A stretch of DNA of 64,000 nucleotides, taken from Photobacterium sp. TY1-4 (GTDB taxonomy: Bacteria; Pseudomonadota; Gammaproteobacteria; Enterobacterales; Vibrionaceae). Below, piece by piece: positions 62,276 through 64,000 of this stretch (the stretch's first letter is position 1; each line of letters opens with the position of its first letter). The DNA is taken from positions 2,666,001 to 2,730,000 of the forward strand of contig NZ_CP099734.1 in NCBI RefSeq assembly GCF_025398175.1, written 5' to 3'. The notes beneath the pieces were generated by a model. The model made no database searches. It was not told the origin of the DNA and saw only the letters and a list, made by a program, of their open reading frames with translations. The translations under genes were made by a program, and so were the position numbers.

Positions 62276-63037
62276 CTACTGATCGCCGTCAATCGTACGT
62301 TTTTTCTCGTTGAGATAGTTCTTCAGGTAACCGTCAATCACCCGTGGGTTCTGACCGTCCTGAATCGCCAGCACCCCGTCCAGGATCAAGCGACGATTGA
62401 GCTTCTCTTCGTCTTTGCGCAGTTCCAGTTTGGCGGCAATCGGCAACATCACCATGTTGGCCAGCATCGCGCCATACAGGGTCGTCAACAGGGCGACGGC
62501 CATTGCCGGACCGATGGATTTAGGATCATCCATGTTCGACAGCATGGCCACCAGACCGATCAGGGTCCCGATCATCCCCATCGCCGGGGCCACATCCCCC
62601 AGCGCCTTAAAAATACCCGCACCCTGCTCATGGCGCTCGTTGGTCAGGGAAATATCTTTCTGCAGCGTCGCCCGCACCACATCGGCATCGTGGCCATCCA
62701 CCAGCAGGTCAATCCCCTTGCGCAAGAATGAGTTTTCGACTTCCATCTCTTCCAGGGCCAGGAAGCCCCCTTTGCGCGCGGCATCCGCCATTTCAACAAC
62801 TTTGGCAATCAGATCTTCCGGATTATCGGTCTTGAACATGAATGCTTTGACCGCAATTTTGGTCGCGCCGAAAAACTGGCCGACACTGTACTGCATCAAC
62901 GCCACGAACGTTGAGCCACAAAATACGATCAGGATCGACTGCGTATCAATGAACATATTGATACTGCCGCCCAATACCATTGCCATGATGACAAAGGCAA
63001 AAGAGCCGATTAAGCCGATAAGGGTCGCCAAATCCAC
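62276..63037 (-). CDS. pomA: Sodium-driven flagellar motor protein PomA
   Basis: Partner of PomB in the sodium channel of the stator. The 253-residue product has four predicted helices and a large cytoplasmic loop that touches FliG. The start is GTG. It is divergent from xseB; the 203-base gap must hold both promoters. Confidence 0.97.
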   Translation of the reverse strand: MDLATLIGLIGSFAFVIMAMVLGGSINMFIDTQSILIVFCGSTFVALMQYSVGQFFGATKIAVKAFMFKTDNPEDLIAKVVEMADAARKGGFLALEEMEVENSFLRKGIDLLVDGHDADVVRATLQKDISLTNERHEQGAGIFKALGDVAPAMGMIGTLIGLVAMLSNMDDPKSIGPAMAVALLTTLYGAMLANMVMLPIAAKLELRKDEEKLNRRLILDGVLAIQDGQNPRVIDGYLKNYLNEKKRTIDGDQ

Positions 63038-63240
63038 CGAGAGTTCTCCAATTTAGCCAATTACTTTGCTTGGGGTATTCTAACCAACTCAAACTGTATC
63101 GGCACCCTTGAATTTAGATTTAGCCTGGTTGTCGGCAAAATACGAAAATAACTGTTGGTCCCACAGAATCCTGTGAGATAATTTGACCCTAATACGTCTC
63201 TACGTTATTTTTCCTGCACTTAAATTACAGTGAACCCCGT

Positions 63241-63483
63241 ATGGCAGCTAAAAAACCTGAAAAAATGGCGTTTGAAGCCGCACTGGACGAACTCGACGGC
63301 ATCGTCAATGAACTGGAATCCGGCGACATTGCTCTTGAGGACGCATTAAAAAAATTTGAGCGTGGTATCGCGCTAGCACGCAGCAGCCAGCAAAAGCTGA
63401 CCCAGGCTGAACAGCGTGTCGAAATTCTGCTTCAGGCAGATGATCAAGCCCCCCTGACTGAATTTGATGCGAATCATGAATAA
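63241..63483 (+). CDS. xseB: Exonuclease VII small subunit
   Basis: Small subunit of a single-strand DNA exonuclease. The 80-residue product has the family core FEAALDELDGIVNELESGDIALEDALKKFERG split across two helices. Its stop overlaps the start of ispA by eight bases, a standard arrangement. Confidence 0.97.
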   Translation: MAAKKPEKMAFEAALDELDGIVNELESGDIALEDALKKFERGIALARSSQQKLTQAEQRVEILLQADDQAPLTEFDANHE

Positions 63484-64000
63484 CTCTTCATCCCTGTCAT
63501 CCTCCCTGCAGTACTACCTCCAGCGGAATAACCAACAACTGGCCCAGTGGCTGGCGGCACAACCTTACGCCGAGCAGACCCTGGTCGAAGCCATGAAACA
63601 CGGAACCCTGCTGGGCGGCAAACGGGCTCGCCCTTATCTGACCTATGTCACCGGCCAGATGCTGGGAGCTGACTGCGATGATTTGGATACTCCGGCCGCT
63701 GCGGTCGAGTGTATCCACGCCTATTCATTGATCCATGATGATCTGCCGGCGATGGATGATGACGAGCTGCGCCGCGGCCAGCCGACCTGTCACATCGCGT
63801 TTGACGAAGCCAGCGCCATTCTGGCCGGGGATGCCCTGCAGACCCTGGCGTTTGAAATCCTGGCAACCGGACAACTGAGCGAGCAAGGCGAAGCCTACCG
63901 GATCCGCATGGTCCGCGAACTGGCCCGGGCTTCCGGTGCTGCCGGCATGTGTCTCGGTCAGGCGCTGGATCTGGCCGCCGAAGGCCAGCAAATCTCGCTG
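63476..64000 (+). CDS. ispA: Farnesyl diphosphate synthase, 3' end beyond window
   Basis: Polyprenyl synthase that makes farnesyl diphosphate. The 175 codons present include GGKRARP, the first aspartate-rich motif DDLPAMDDDELRRG, and LAGDALQTLAF. The second Asp-rich motif lies outside the window. The family is about 295 residues, so about 120 are missing because of the edge. The ATG at 63476 lies within xseB. Confidence 0.97.
   Translation, partial: MNNSSSLSSSLQYYLQRNNQQLAQWLAAQPYAEQTLVEAMKHGTLLGGKRARPYLTYVTGQMLGADCDDLDTPAAAVECIHAYSLIHDDLPAMDDDELRRGQPTCHIAFDEASAILAGDALQTLAFEILATGQLSEQGEAYRIRMVRELARASGAAGMCLGQALDLAAEGQQISL

Overview
The window is a 64 kb piece of a Vibrionaceae chromosome, most likely from the Photobacterium/Grimontia side of the family. 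This is inferred from the gene content and order: a complete nqrABCDEF operon with apbE and nqrM, the zipA-ligA-chitoporin block beside cysZ-cysK-ptsHI-crr, the crl-frsA-gpt-pepD-dinB block, bolA-rlmG-yajG-ampG-ompK-panE-yajL, and thiI-pomBA-xseB-ispA. By eye, coding DNA is slightly above 50% G+C. Almost everything is core genome. I see no prophage, integron, insertion sequence, CRISPR array, tRNA or rRNA gene. Both edges cut genes: gltX on the left and ispA on the right.

Layout. 1-5.8 kb: gltX (partial), a small exported protein, a chitoporin-type porin, ligA and zipA, all on the minus strand. 7.5-12.4 kb: cysZ, cysK and the PTS operon ptsH-ptsI-crr on the plus strand, with a perfect Mlc/NagC-like operator upstream of ptsH. 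12.4-17.8 kb: a Dyp-type peroxidase, a periplasmic-binding-protein/GGDEF fusion, and several small envelope proteins. 17.6-24.9 kb: periplasmic nitrate reductase napFDABC plus a 45-residue membrane protein, divergent from narQ-narP. 25-29 kb: a winged-helix protein, ompW behind two perfect FNR boxes, then yffB-dapE-M15 peptidase-DUF2897. 29.2-34.9 kb: a palindromic repeat element, proB-proA, crl, frsA, and a purine permease-gpt operon behind PurR-like boxes. 36.2-37.2 kb: a gene-poor kilobase that holds a probable minus-strand small-gene unit (promoter, 29-codon ORF, two terminators). 37.2-41.7 kb: a chemoreceptor, pepD, and dinB with its LexA box. 41.8-49 kb: nqrM, apbE and the nqr operon. 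49.4-55.6 kb: an orphan TRAP binding lipoprotein, bolA, rlmG, yajG, a cyclophilin, a 120-residue unknown and ampG. 56-59.6 kb: two tandem OmpK/Tsx-type channels, panE and yajL. 59.7-64 kb: thiI, pomB-pomA, xseB and ispA (partial).

Functional themes are respiration (Na+-NQR and its flavin/iron maturation factors, Nap nitrate reduction with NarQP, FNR boxes at ompW), sugar uptake (PTS, chitoporin), purine/nucleoside salvage (purine permease, Gpt, OmpK channels) and the sodium-driven polar flagellar motor (PomAB).

The least explained items are the small-gene unit at 36.5-37.0 kb, which shares a 16-base block with the purine-permease leader; the palindromic element pair beside proA; a terminator embedded in a diguanylate-cyclase reading frame; abutting perfect palindromes before ptsH; and a 19-base triplicate before a lipoprotein gene. 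All assignments come from reading the sequence; no database search was run.
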